Source of the DNA: Haloplanus rubicundus | Lineage (GTDB): Archaea; Halobacteriota; Halobacteria; Halobacteriales; Haloferacaceae | Assembly (NCBI RefSeq): GCF_003342675.1 | Contig: NZ_CP031148.1 | Location: forward strand, 3,038,001 to 3,102,000 | DNA: 64,000 bases | Direction of reading: 5' to 3' | Shown: in pieces, positions 7,866-16,814 of the stretch | Layout of the letters: each line of letters starts with the position of its first letter | How positions within the stretch are numbered: the stretch's first letter is position 1 | Notes under the pieces: generated by a model | What the model saw: only the letters and a program-made list of their open reading frames with translations | Told to the model about the DNA's origin: nothing | The model's database searches: none | Position numbers and translations under genes: made by a program

Positions 7866-9467
7866 ATGGCCACGGACCACCCCACCATCGACGACGCGAG
7901 CGACGACCTGCCGCTACCGACGACGATAGCGAGCGGGGCCGTCGCCGCAGCCGTCCTGCTGCCGCTGGTGTGGCTGGTCCGAACCGCGCTCGACGTGGGG
8001 CTGTCGGAGGCCATCGACATCTCGACGCGGCCGTCGACGATCCAGGTGTTCGTCAACAGCGCCGCGCTCGTCGTCGTCGTCACCGTCGCCTCGGTGCTCA
8101 TCGGCGTCCCGCTCGCCTACCTGACGGTGCGGACCGACCTCCCCTTCCGCCGCGGCTTCACCGTCGCCGTCTCCCTTCCGCTGGTGATTCCGAGTTACAT
8201 CGGCGCCTTCGCCTTCGTCTCTGCCTTTGGCCCGCAGGGCGCGTTCCAGCGGCTGCTCGCCCCCCTCGGCGTCGAGCGCCTGCCCGAAATCTACGGCTTC
8301 GTCGGCGCCTCGCTGGTCATCACGCTCTACACCTACCCCTACGTGTTCATCACGACCCGCGCGGCGCTGAAGTCGCTGGATACGACGCTCATCGACGCCG
8401 CGCGGACGCTCGAACACGGCCAGTGGGAGGCGTTCCGCCGCGTGACCATCCCGCAGATCAAGCCAGCGGTCGGCGCCGGCTCCCTCCTCGTTGCGCTCTA
8501 TGCCCTCTCCGATTTCGGCACCCCCGCGATCATGCAGTTCGACGCCTTTACGCGCGTCATCTACGTCGAGTTCACCACCTTCGGCCGCGACGTGGCCTCG
8601 TTGCTCTCGCTCCAGTTGGTCGCGGTTACCCTGCTGATTCTCGGGCTGGAGTCGCACATCCGGGGGAACGAACCGCTGTACGCCGGGCGGCAGGGCGGCC
8701 GCACGAGCGGCACGGTCCGGCTCGGCAAGTGGAAGTACGTCGCGATGGCGGCGTGTCTCGCCGTCTCCGGGCTGGCGCTGTTCGTCCCGCTCGGCATCCT
8801 GCTGACCTGGCTGGCACAGGGCGGCGCCGAAGTCGGGAGCGCGCTCGCCTTCCAGCCCTCCTACGCCCTCAACTCCGTCGGCGTCTCGGCGGGTGCGGCG
8901 CTCGTCGCCACCGTCGCCGGCCTGCCCGTCGCCTACCTCGCCGCCAAACACCGCTCGCGCCTGACCGAAGCCTTCGAGCGGGCGACGTACGTCGGCTACG
9001 CCGTCCCCGGCGTGGTGCTCGGCCTCGCTCTGGTGTATCTGGGGACGTCGTACGCCCAACCCATCTACCAGACGCTCTACCTGCTGATCGCGGCGTACGT
9101 CGTCCGCTTTCTCCCGCAGGCGGTCGGGTCGATGCGGGCGTCGTTCCTGCGGGTCAACCCCGCACTCCCCGAGGCGGCGCGGACCCTCGGGCGCAGTTCC
9201 TTCGGCGCCTTCCGCGCGGTGACGCTCCCGCTCATCGCACCCGGTCTCTTCGGCGGCGCGGCGCTCGTCTTTCTCACCACGATGAAGGAACTGCCCGCGA
9301 CGCTCCTGCTCCGGCCGTCGGGGTTCAAGACGCTCGTCACCCACATCTGGACGGCGACGGCGTCGGGCTACTACGGCCACGCCGCCGTCCCCGCCCTGAT
9401 TCTCCTCGGCGTCTCGGCGCTCTCGATGCTGGTCATCCTCTCACAGGAGGGATACGATGTCAAATAG
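7866..9467 (+). CDS. Iron ABC transporter permease (FbpB type)
   Basis: A 533-residue inner-membrane permease with two homologous halves, each about six transmembrane helices, as in FbpB/SfuB. EAA-type coupling motifs are visible in both halves: IDAARTLEHGQWEAFRRV in the first and PEAARTLGRSSFGAFRAV in the second. It would pass ferric iron delivered by the lipoprotein encoded just upstream, powered by the ATPase whose start codon overlaps its 3' end by 11 bases. The fusion of two permease domains in one chain is normal for this subfamily. Confidence 0.94.
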   Translation: MATDHPTIDDASDDLPLPTTIASGAVAAAVLLPLVWLVRTALDVGLSEAIDISTRPSTIQVFVNSAALVVVVTVASVLIGVPLAYLTVRTDLPFRRGFTVAVSLPLVIPSYIGAFAFVSAFGPQGAFQRLLAPLGVERLPEIYGFVGASLVITLYTYPYVFITTRAALKSLDTTLIDAARTLEHGQWEAFRRVTIPQIKPAVGAGSLLVALYALSDFGTPAIMQFDAFTRVIYVEFTTFGRDVASLLSLQLVAVTLLILGLESHIRGNEPLYAGRQGGRTSGTVRLGKWKYVAMAACLAVSGLALFVPLGILLTWLAQGGAEVGSALAFQPSYALNSVGVSAGAALVATVAGLPVAYLAAKHRSRLTEAFERATYVGYAVPGVVLGLALVYLGTSYAQPIYQTLYLLIAAYVVRFLPQAVGSMRASFLRVNPALPEAARTLGRSSFGAFRAVTLPLIAPGLFGGAALVFLTTMKELPATLLLRPSGFKTLVTHIWTATASGYYGHAAVPALILLGVSALSMLVILSQEGYDVK

Positions 9468-10596
9468 GACGATGCACGCGACGGACGCACGGACCGACGA
9501 ACCGACCGCCGGCGACGCGCCGGTCCTCGAACTGGACGGCGTCTCGAAGTCCTACGGCACCGAACGCGTCATCGAGGAGCTCTCGCTCTCGGTCCACGAG
9601 GGCGAAATCCTCACGCTCCTCGGGCCCAGCGGCTGCGGGAAGACGACGACGCTTCGCCTCATCGCGGGGCTCGAACGCCCGAACGGTGGCGAAGTCGCGC
9701 TGAACGGTGCGGCCGTCTCCAGTCCCGACCGCTTCGTCGAACCCGAGGACCGCGGCATCGGCGTCGTCTTCCAGGAGTTCGCGCTCTTTCCCCACCTCAC
9801 CGCCGCCGAGAACGTCGCCTTCGGGCTGGAGGCCTGGGACGCCGACGCCCGCGAGCGACGGGTCGACGAACTCCTCGACCTCGTGGGACTGGAGGCCCAG
9901 GGCGACTCCTACCCGGACGAACTCTCCGGCGGCCAGCAACAGCGGGTGGCGCTCGCCCGGTCGCTCGCGCCCGAACCCGAGGTGCTCCTGCTCGACGAAC
10001 CCTTCTCCAATCTCGACGTCGACCTGCGCGTGAAGATGCGCGAGGAGGTGCGGCGCATCCTCAAGGAGACGGGCGTGACCGCCATCTCCGTCACCCACGA
10101 CCAGGAGGAGGCCATGTCCATCTCGGACCGCGTGGCCGTCATGAACGACGGCCGGATCGAGCAGGTCGGCGACCCCGAACAGGTGTTCCAACAGCCCGAA
10201 TCCCGCTTCGTCGCCGGCTTCCTCGGCCACGCCAGCTTCCTCCCCGGCTACGTCCACGGCGGCGAGGTGACGACCGGCCTCGGCCCCATCCCGCGTGACC
10301 AGATCAACGGGCTCGCCGGGACGTACGACCGCACCCGGATCGACGTACTCGTCCGTCCGGACGACATCCGGGCCGTCCCCGTCGACGGCGAGGGCGACGG
10401 CCTGGTCGTCTCCCGGCGCTACCTCGGCCCGACGGTCCTCTACGAGGTCCGCCTGGATGACGACACCGCCGTCCAGTGTATGCACAACCACGACGAGTCC
10501 ATCCCACTCGACACCGAGGTTCGGATCGAACTCGACGCCGACCACGAACTCGCCTGGTTCCCGACCGACCAGCGGCCGCCCGAACCCGACGAATAG
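9457..10596 (+). CDS. Iron ABC transporter ATP-binding protein (FbpC type)
   Basis: A 379-residue ATPase: Walker A LGPSGCGKTT, Q-loop in VVFQEFALFPHLT, signature LSGGQQQRVALARSL, Walker B EVLLLDEPF and the switch histidine in SVTHDQEEA. The C-terminal third (from about residue 260) is a TOBE/OB regulatory domain as in FbpC and CysA-like importers. It overlaps the permease by 11 bases and touches the next gene, whose GTG shares a base with its stop, which argues for translational coupling across the operon. Confidence 0.95.
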   Translation: MSNRTMHATDARTDEPTAGDAPVLELDGVSKSYGTERVIEELSLSVHEGEILTLLGPSGCGKTTTLRLIAGLERPNGGEVALNGAAVSSPDRFVEPEDRGIGVVFQEFALFPHLTAAENVAFGLEAWDADARERRVDELLDLVGLEAQGDSYPDELSGGQQQRVALARSLAPEPEVLLLDEPFSNLDVDLRVKMREEVRRILKETGVTAISVTHDQEEAMSISDRVAVMNDGRIEQVGDPEQVFQQPESRFVAGFLGHASFLPGYVHGGEVTTGLGPIPRDQINGLAGTYDRTRIDVLVRPDDIRAVPVDGEGDGLVVSRRYLGPTVLYEVRLDDDTAVQCMHNHDESIPLDTEVRIELDADHELAWFPTDQRPPEPDE

Positions 10597-12692
10597 TGTC
10601 CGTCCCGCGGCCCCGACGCGACCGACTCGTCGCCGCCGGCTTCGCGCTCCTCGCCGGCGTCGTCGTCTACTGGCTCGCAGTCGATCTCTTTCCGTACCAC
10701 TCCGTCAACGACGACGAGGGCGTCTACCTCACGCAGGCGGCCATGCTCTTGGAGGGGCGGCTGTTCCTCCGGCCCGGCGACCTCGGTCCCCTCGTCCGGC
10801 CGTGGTTCTTCGTCGCCGATACCGCGGGCGGCGACCTCCGCTACTACTCGAAGTACTCCCCCGTCGCGGCCGGCGTCTTCGCCGTCGGCAAGGTCCTCGG
10901 CGACTGGAACCTCTCGCTCGGCCTCGTCGCCGCCGGCAACGCCGCGCTGATCTACGCGCTCGCGGCCGACGCCTTCGACCGCCGGACCGGCCACCTCTCG
11001 GTCGCGTTCCTCCTCGGCGCCCCGCTCTTTCTCTTTACCTCCGCCGTCTTCCTCCCTTACGCCCCGACGACGCTTCTCAACCTCGCGTTCGCGTTCGCGT
11101 ACGTGCGGACGATGCGCCGCGACTCGCCGCGGTGGGGCCTCGTCGCCGGCGCCGCCGTCGGTCTCGCCTTCTTCGCCCGCCCCTACACCGCCGTCCTCTT
11201 CGCGTCGCCCTTCATCGCCCACGCCGTCGGGTCGCTGTGGTGGACGTGGGGCACCGACGAGTTCCGCCCGACGCTCACCCGCCTCCTCGCCGTCGCCGGC
11301 CTCGGCGTCGCGGGCGTCGCCGTCACCCTCGCGTACAACCTCGTGATGACCGGCGACCCCCTCGTCTTCCCCTACAAGGCGTTCGGCCCGAACGACGGCA
11401 TCGGCTTCGGCCGCCACGAGTTGCTAGGTTACGACCGCGTCTACTCCCCCGCACTCGCCGCCGAGACGACGGTCCGTCTCCTCCGACTCCTGACGACGGA
11501 GTGGACCGTCGCCGGCCCCGTCGGTACCCTCCTCGCGCTCGTCGGCCTCGCGGAACTCCCGACCGACCGGGAGGCGCTCGCGGACCCGAGGCTCTCCGCG
11601 CCCGCGCTCCGGGTGGTCCTCGTCGGCCTCGTCCCCGCCGTCGTCCTCGGCAACGCCTACTTCTGGGGGACGCTCAACGGGCTGGAGAACGGCCTGATCG
11701 GCCTGCTCGGCCCGTACTACCACTTCGACCTCCTCCTCCCGCTCTCGGCGTTCGGCGCCGCGGGGGCGCTCGTCTGCTGGGACCGCCTGCGGACGGCGAC
11801 GGCCGACCTCGACGCGCCGAAACGGGGGGCCATCCTCGCCGTCGCCCTCCTCCTGTCCGCGGGTGTCGGGGGCGTCGCGGCCGTCGACGCCGTCGAGGAG
11901 CCGTACGACGAGAACCGCCTGCGCACGTCGCATCTGTCCGAGACCTACGAGCCCTTCGAGTCGTGGTCGCCCGAGCGCGCCCTCGTGTTCGTCCCCGACC
12001 CCTACGGCGACTGGCTCCATCACCCCTTCCAGCACCTCCGCAACGACCCCGGCTTCGACGGCGACGCCCTCTACGTCATCAACGACGGCGACGTGGAGCG
12101 GTTCGAGGCCATCGACGCGGCCCCCGACCGCCGTCCGTACCGATTCACGTATCAGGGGGAGTGGACGGGCGCCGTGACGCCGACCGAACCGGCGCTGACG
12201 CCCCTCGACGTGAAACGCGGGGACCGCGTGCGCGCGACGACGACCGTCGGGGTGCCGGCGCGGGCCACCCGTGCCCGCGCCCGCATCGTCACCGAAGACG
12301 GGAGCGCGCGGTACGCGCTCGGACCGGTCGACGGCCCCGTGACCGTCGACTGGGGAGTCGACTCCACCGACGGAACGGCGGGCGTCCTCGCCCCGAACGG
12401 CACCGCGGCGGCGACGGCACCGCTTCCCGCCGGCGTCAGTCGGGTGACGCTCCTCGTCACCTTCGTCGAACCGCAGGGGACGACGGTGACCTACCGGCAG
12501 ACGGCGAGCGTCGACCGGACGGTGCGAGATATCCGTGTCATCTGGCCGCCCGAGGTGAAAATTTGCTCGCTCACCACCGACTGCGGGCGCGACGGGGTGT
12601 ACGTCGGGCCTGACGGCGACTACGTCTCCGGCGTGTCGATCGAAACGAGCGCGCGGGCCTCGAACGTCACAGCAGCGTCAACCGCGTCGTGA
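10596..12692 (+). CDS. GT-C/ArnT-like polytopic membrane protein
   Basis: A 698-residue membrane protein. About ten hydrophobic helices fill the first 430 residues and a soluble C-terminal domain follows. The first extracellular loop carries NDDEGVY, resembling the acidic catalytic motif of GT-C enzymes such as ArnT and protein mannosyltransferases, with KYSPVAAGVFAV after it. That suggests transfer of a lipid-linked sugar on the outer face, but the substrate is not evident. The GTG start overlaps the stop of the ABC ATPase by one base, so it is probably in the iron-regulated operon. Its 3' end overlaps the convergent gene by 26 bases. Confidence 0.72.
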   Translation: MSVPRPRRDRLVAAGFALLAGVVVYWLAVDLFPYHSVNDDEGVYLTQAAMLLEGRLFLRPGDLGPLVRPWFFVADTAGGDLRYYSKYSPVAAGVFAVGKVLGDWNLSLGLVAAGNAALIYALAADAFDRRTGHLSVAFLLGAPLFLFTSAVFLPYAPTTLLNLAFAFAYVRTMRRDSPRWGLVAGAAVGLAFFARPYTAVLFASPFIAHAVGSLWWTWGTDEFRPTLTRLLAVAGLGVAGVAVTLAYNLVMTGDPLVFPYKAFGPNDGIGFGRHELLGYDRVYSPALAAETTVRLLRLLTTEWTVAGPVGTLLALVGLAELPTDREALADPRLSAPALRVVLVGLVPAVVLGNAYFWGTLNGLENGLIGLLGPYYHFDLLLPLSAFGAAGALVCWDRLRTATADLDAPKRGAILAVALLLSAGVGGVAAVDAVEEPYDENRLRTSHLSETYEPFESWSPERALVFVPDPYGDWLHHPFQHLRNDPGFDGDALYVINDGDVERFEAIDAAPDRRPYRFTYQGEWTGAVTPTEPALTPLDVKRGDRVRATTTVGVPARATRARARIVTEDGSARYALGPVDGPVTVDWGVDSTDGTAGVLAPNGTAAATAPLPAGVSRVTLLVTFVEPQGTTVTYRQTASVDRTVRDIRVIWPPEVKICSLTTDCGRDGVYVGPDGDYVSGVSIETSARASNVTAASTAS

Positions 12693-13557
12693 GGAAAGAG
12701 TGGGCGGCGTCGTCGAGGGCCGCGGCCGGATCGCCGCTCGCGTCCACCGCCTGAACGGCGACGGCGTCCCGATCCACGTCGTCGAGGACGGTCCGCTCGC
12801 CGAGCAGGACGAGTCGTTCGGGGTCGCGCCGGTCGAGCACCGCCGCGCAGTCGTCGAGGTGGGTCGCGACCTGTTCGTCGCGGCGGCGCTCGAAGCGCGA
12901 CTGCGAGAACCCACCCTTCGAGTGGGCGGATTTCACGTCCGTCTCGACCGTCTCCACGTCGGTCAGGGCGCCGTCGTCGTAGACGCCGACGGCGAAACGG
13001 TCCGAGCGAACCAGCGCGACGGTGAGACCGTCGGTCGGGTGGAACCAGTCGTCGTCGAGGCGAAAGCCGGCGCCCCACTCGACGAACGGGTCGGGCGCGA
13101 GCGGCGGGTCGAGGGCGACGCTCACGAGGCGGGCGTCGTCGACACAGACCAGACAGGGCGCGGCGCGGGCGACGAGGGGTGCGCGGTCGCCGAGGAGGTC
13201 GGAAACGCCGGCCGGGACGTCGTCGTCGACGAACGCGGTCAGCGCCCCCTCCGGTCCAGCGCCGACGCTCCGGAGACGGTCGAGGACGGCGTCGAGACGG
13301 TCGCCCCGGAGCGACTCCACCCCGCGGGGGGAGAGAGTCGCCGCCTCCGTCTCCTCCGCGTCGTCGAGACGGCCCTCCAGATCCGCGATGCGGTCCTCTA
13401 AGCGGTTGACCCGCTCTTCGGCCTCCTGTCGGGCGGTCACGGCGTCCGCGCGGCGCTCGCTCTCGGCGTCGAGTCGGCGCTCTAGGTGCCGTTTCTCCTC
13501 TTCGAGTTCCTCGATCCGTGCCTTGAGTTCGGCGCGGCCGAGCAACGAGTCGAGCAT
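12667..13557 (-). CDS. Vms1/Ankzf1-type (VLRF1) peptidyl-tRNA hydrolase-like release factor
   Basis: A 296-residue protein. Residues about 10-70 form a charged coiled coil (ELEEEKRHLERRLDAE), followed by an eRF1-like domain whose hallmark is the SKGGFSQSRFERRRDEQ segment at 213-229. That motif corresponds to the GGQ-like loop of Vms1-like release factor 1 proteins, which free nascent chains from stalled 60S subunits in eukaryotes. A role in rescuing stalled haloarchaeal ribosomes is inferred. No zinc finger or ankyrin repeats are present, unlike Ankzf1. It is transcribed divergently from the UbiA/lycopene-cyclase gene. Confidence 0.8.
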   Translation of the reverse strand: MLDSLLGRAELKARIEELEEEKRHLERRLDAESERRADAVTARQEAEERVNRLEDRIADLEGRLDDAEETEAATLSPRGVESLRGDRLDAVLDRLRSVGAGPEGALTAFVDDDVPAGVSDLLGDRAPLVARAAPCLVCVDDARLVSVALDPPLAPDPFVEWGAGFRLDDDWFHPTDGLTVALVRSDRFAVGVYDDGALTDVETVETDVKSAHSKGGFSQSRFERRRDEQVATHLDDCAAVLDRRDPERLVLLGERTVLDDVDRDAVAVQAVDASGDPAAALDDAAHSFLTTRLTLL

Positions 13558-13634
13558 GGACGTACGACCGACCCCCGGCGCCTTCTACCCTGCGGCCGGC
13601 AGTATATGTGAGTGTAACACGTATCCACGGTGGC

Positions 13635-14798
13635 ATGGCTATCGCCCGGCACGGAACCGGTCCGCGCGCGACCCTCGGCGCCGTCGCCTCGCAGATCCAC
13701 CCCGTCTTCATGACGCCGCCGCTCGCCGCCTCGGGCTTCGGCGCCGTCCTCGGCGGCCTCCAGGACCCGAGTCTGGCCGTCTTCCACGTGGGTGTCGCCT
13801 TCTTCGCGCTCTACACCGCCCACGTCAAGGACGGCCTCGTCGACTTCCACCACCGCGGCGAGGACGACGACCACCCGCTCACGCGCCGGGGCTGTCACCT
13901 CGCGCTCGCCGGGTCGACGGCGCTGTTTTTCGTCGGGGCCACGGCCCTCGGCGTCCTCGTCGACCCCGTGGCCGCCCTCCTCACCCTGCCGGGGTGGCTG
14001 GTGGCCGTCCTCCACGCACCGCAGTTGGACACCAACCCCTTCGGCGCGACGCTCGGCTACCCCGTCGGCATCGGCTTCGCCCTCCTCGGCGGCCACTACG
14101 TCCAGACCCAAACGCTCTCGACGGCTGCCGTCGCTTTCGCCGTCGTCTTCGTCGTCGTCCTCGCCGGGATCAAGGTGATCGACGACACGACCGACTACGA
14201 CTACGACCGCTCGGTCGAGAAACGCACCGTCGCCGTCGTCCTCGGTCCCCCGGCGGCGCGGCGCCTCGCGACCGGGCTGATGACGGCGGGGATGGTCGCC
14301 GTCGTCGCCCTGTCCGTTACCGCGGTCGTCCCCCGCGGATCGGCGCTCGCCGTCGTGCCCTTCGCCGCCGTCGCCGTCGTGGCCCGCCGTGCCGACGCCG
14401 AACTGGCGACCAAGCTCTTGGTCCGTGCCTCCTACCTCTTCTTCGCGCTCCTCGTCGTCGCCGTGTGGCTCCGGCCGCTCGCGGGCCTCGCGCTCCCCGA
14501 TATCACCGCCCTCGGACCGTACACCTACCTCGCGACCGAGGTGCTGTGGGGCACCGTCGCCGTCGCGCTCGTCGTCCGTGCCGACGCCGTTCGGGCCGCC
14601 CTCCGGACGACGGCCGTTCTCTACCCCTTCGCCTACGTCTGGGACTGGTACACGCTCGAAGTGGGCGTCTTCGCCATCCCGATGCGGACGGGGGTCGAAC
14701 TCCTGGGGATTCCGCTGGAGGAACACCTGTTCATGCTGATCGTGCCCGCGATGGTCGTCGGCGTCCACGAGACGCTCGCGGACGTATTCGACGAGTGA
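13635..14798 (+). CDS. UbiA prenyltransferase fused to a lycopene cyclase domain
   Basis: A 387-residue polytopic membrane protein. The first two thirds look like the UbiA fold: an Asp-rich site in KDGLVDFHHRGEDDD and a second in IDDTTDYDYDRSVEKRT, the two prenyl-diphosphate/metal motifs. The last third is a single CrtY-d/CarR-type lycopene cyclase half with FAYVWDWYTLEVGVF and PLEEHLFM. Haloarchaea make C50 bacterioruberin by UbiA-type lycopene elongation and retinal via a CarR-type cyclase, so a carotenoid or prenyl-lipid role is likely. Which reaction the fusion carries out is unresolved. The ATG at 13635 follows a TATA-like GTATATGT about 35 bases upstream. Confidence 0.75.
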   Translation: MAIARHGTGPRATLGAVASQIHPVFMTPPLAASGFGAVLGGLQDPSLAVFHVGVAFFALYTAHVKDGLVDFHHRGEDDDHPLTRRGCHLALAGSTALFFVGATALGVLVDPVAALLTLPGWLVAVLHAPQLDTNPFGATLGYPVGIGFALLGGHYVQTQTLSTAAVAFAVVFVVVLAGIKVIDDTTDYDYDRSVEKRTVAVVLGPPAARRLATGLMTAGMVAVVALSVTAVVPRGSALAVVPFAAVAVVARRADAELATKLLVRASYLFFALLVVAVWLRPLAGLALPDITALGPYTYLATEVLWGTVAVALVVRADAVRAALRTTAVLYPFAYVWDWYTLEVGVFAIPMRTGVELLGIPLEEHLFMLIVPAMVVGVHETLADVFDE

Positions 14799-14908
14799 AC
14801 TGGGGGCGAGCGTGACGGCGGTGCCACGGAACCGCCACTCGTCGGCGACGGCGCGGCGTCGGCGTACGCGCTGTTGTGGAACCGCAATCTACAAATGCGC
14901 ACGGAGTA

Positions 14909-14932
14909 ATCTAAAGATTAGATAAGTCTAAT
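14909..14932 (+). promoter_or_regulatory. Overlapping metal-regulator operators (Mn/Zn type)
   Basis: Two perfect palindromes overlap here: ATCTAA-AGA-TTAGAT (14909-14923) and ATTAGA-TAAG-TCTAAT (14917-14932). The second keeps the 4-base spacer and TTAG/CTAA arms of the iron boxes at 5359-6672, but with A for G at the inner position. They end 21 bases before the metal ABC transporter ATG. A DtxR/TroR/MntR-family repressor with a different metal specificity is the natural candidate, by inference. Confidence 0.75.
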
Positions 14933-14952
14933 TTGGGGTTTCGAGATAGATC

Positions 14953-16029
14953 ATGACATACGACACAGACGGCGAGCGAACGGTGACGCGACGGGACGCG
15001 CTCCGCGCCGGCGGGGCGGCAGCATTGGCGGGGGTGGCCGGGTGTACGTCGTTGCCGAGTGCGCCGGGACAGACCGGGGGCGACGGCGACGGCGACGGGC
15101 CGGTCGCGGTGGCCTCGTTTTTCACCTTCTTCGATTTCGGCCGGCAGGTCGCCGACGGGACCCCGCTGACGGTGGAGAACCTCGTCCCGACTGGACTGCA
15201 CGGCCACGGCTGGGAGCCGAACGCCAGCATCACCCAGCGGATCATCGAGGCGGACGCGTTCGTCCACGTCGGCGCGGACTTCCAGCCGTGGGCCGACCGC
15301 GCCATCGAAACGATCGAGGGCGACGGCGTCGACACGGCACTCATCAACGCTCGGGAGGGCGTCGAACTGGTCGACCTGGCCGCGACGCTCGATCGGGACG
15401 AGGAGGGCGTCGGTGCCCAGCGGGGGAAGGACCCGCACTTCTGGCTCGACCCCCGGCGCGCGAAGCGATCCGTCCACAACATCGCCGAGGGATTCGTCGA
15501 CCTGCTACCGGAGTACGCCGACACCTTCCGTGACAACGCCGAGTCGTACACCGCCGACGTCCTCGACCGCATCGACGCGGACTACGAGGCCATCTTCGAC
15601 CGTTCCGATCGCGACATCGTCCAGTTGGCCGCGCACAACGCCTTCCAGTACATCGGCGTGCGCTACGGCGTCCGGATGCGCCCGCTGGTGACGAACCTCG
15701 CGGCGAGCGGCGACGTCAAACCCGCGGACATCCGCGAGGCGGCGCGGGTCATCCGTGAGAACGACATCCGCTACATCGCCAACGGCGTCTTCGAATCCCA
15801 GCGCCCGGCCCAGCAACTCGTCCGCGAGACGGCCGTGGACGCGTACTTCCCCGTGACTCCCTACGCCGGCGTCCGCGAGGAGTGGGTCGCGGAAAACTGG
15901 GGGTACGAGGAGATCGCGTACAACATCAACATGCCGACGTTCGAGATCGTCCTGGGCAACGAGACCCCCGAGAACGCGGCCCCGTCCGAGGGCTGGCTCG
16001 AACAGTGGCGGAACTTCGAGCCGGTATGA
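14953..16029 (+). CDS. Metal (Mn/Zn) ABC transporter substrate-binding lipoprotein
   Basis: A 358-residue ZnuA/TroA/MntA-type binding protein. The N-terminus has a Tat motif (TRRDALRAGG) and a lipobox (GVAGC). Likely metal-ligand histidines appear in LHGHGWEPN, in KDPHFWLDP and in AAHNAFQYIGVRYG, the usual three-histidine layout of cluster 9 binding proteins; the fourth acidic ligand cannot be assigned by eye. It lacks the His-rich loop common in zinc-specific members, which slightly favours manganese. It starts a three-gene operon with four-base overlaps between genes. Confidence 0.92.
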   Translation: MTYDTDGERTVTRRDALRAGGAAALAGVAGCTSLPSAPGQTGGDGDGDGPVAVASFFTFFDFGRQVADGTPLTVENLVPTGLHGHGWEPNASITQRIIEADAFVHVGADFQPWADRAIETIEGDGVDTALINAREGVELVDLAATLDRDEEGVGAQRGKDPHFWLDPRRAKRSVHNIAEGFVDLLPEYADTFRDNAESYTADVLDRIDADYEAIFDRSDRDIVQLAAHNAFQYIGVRYGVRMRPLVTNLAASGDVKPADIREAARVIRENDIRYIANGVFESQRPAQQLVRETAVDAYFPVTPYAGVREEWVAENWGYEEIAYNINMPTFEIVLGNETPENAAPSEGWLEQWRNFEPV

Positions 16030-16814
16030 CGCGGGATGCCGACGCCACGGCGGCGACCGCCGGGACCGACCGGGAGGGGGCGATCATCGACCTCGCGAGC
16101 GTCACCTTCGGCTACGCGGCGACGCCCGTCGTCGAGGACGTGTCGCTGACCGTCGACGCGGGCGAGTACGTCGCCATCGTTGGTCCAAACGGGTCGGGGA
16201 AGTCGACGCTGATGCAGTTGATGCTCGGGCTACTCGACCCCGACACGGGGACGGCCCGCCTGTTCGGCGAGCGTGCCGACCGCTTCGACGACGGCGAACG
16301 GATCGGCTACGTCGCCCAGGGGGCCAGCGCCGCCAAGGAGATGCCCATCACCGTCCGCGAGGTGGTGAAGATGGGCCGCTTCCCACACGTCGGGATCGGC
16401 CGGCTGTCGAGCGAGGACTGGACCATCGTCGACGACGCCCTCTCGACCGTCGGCATGAGCGCCTTCGCCGACCGACGCGTGACGCAGCTCTCGGGTGGCC
16501 AGCGCCAGCGCGCGTTCATCGCGCGGGCGCTGGCGAGCGAGGCCGACCTGCTCGTCCTCGACGAGCCGACCGTCGGCGTCGACGCCGAATCGGTCGACGC
16601 CTTCTACGACCTGCTGGCGGCGCTCAACGGGCGGGGCATCACCGTCCTCCTGATCGAGCACGACCTCGGGGCGGTCGTCGAACACGCCGACCGCGTCGTC
16701 TGCCTGAACCGCGAGATCTACTTCGACGGGCCGACCGACGAGTTCGTCGACAGCGACGCGCTGGCCCGAGCGTTCGGAACCGAGGCGCGGTTCCTCGCGG
16801 AGGTGGACGGATGA
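16026..16814 (+). CDS. Metal (Mn/Zn) ABC transporter ATP-binding protein
   Basis: A 262-residue ATPase of the ZnuC/MntB type with Walker A VGPNGSGKST, signature QLSGGQRQRAFIARAL, Walker B DLLVLDEPTVGVD and the H-loop in IEHDLGAV. The ATG overlaps the TGA of the binding-protein gene (ATGA), and the longer open frame upstream is only a shadow. It energises uptake through the permease encoded next. Confidence 0.94.
   Translation: MTRDADATAATAGTDREGAIIDLASVTFGYAATPVVEDVSLTVDAGEYVAIVGPNGSGKSTLMQLMLGLLDPDTGTARLFGERADRFDDGERIGYVAQGASAAKEMPITVREVVKMGRFPHVGIGRLSSEDWTIVDDALSTVGMSAFADRRVTQLSGGQRQRAFIARALASEADLLVLDEPTVGVDAESVDAFYDLLAALNGRGITVLLIEHDLGAVVEHADRVVCLNREIYFDGPTDEFVDSDALARAFGTEARFLAEVDG

Noticed and set aside
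10295-12613. Long plus-strand frame overlapping the GT-C-like gene
   Set aside because: Almost entirely Arg/Pro low complexity, with the real transmembrane protein in another frame of the same strand.
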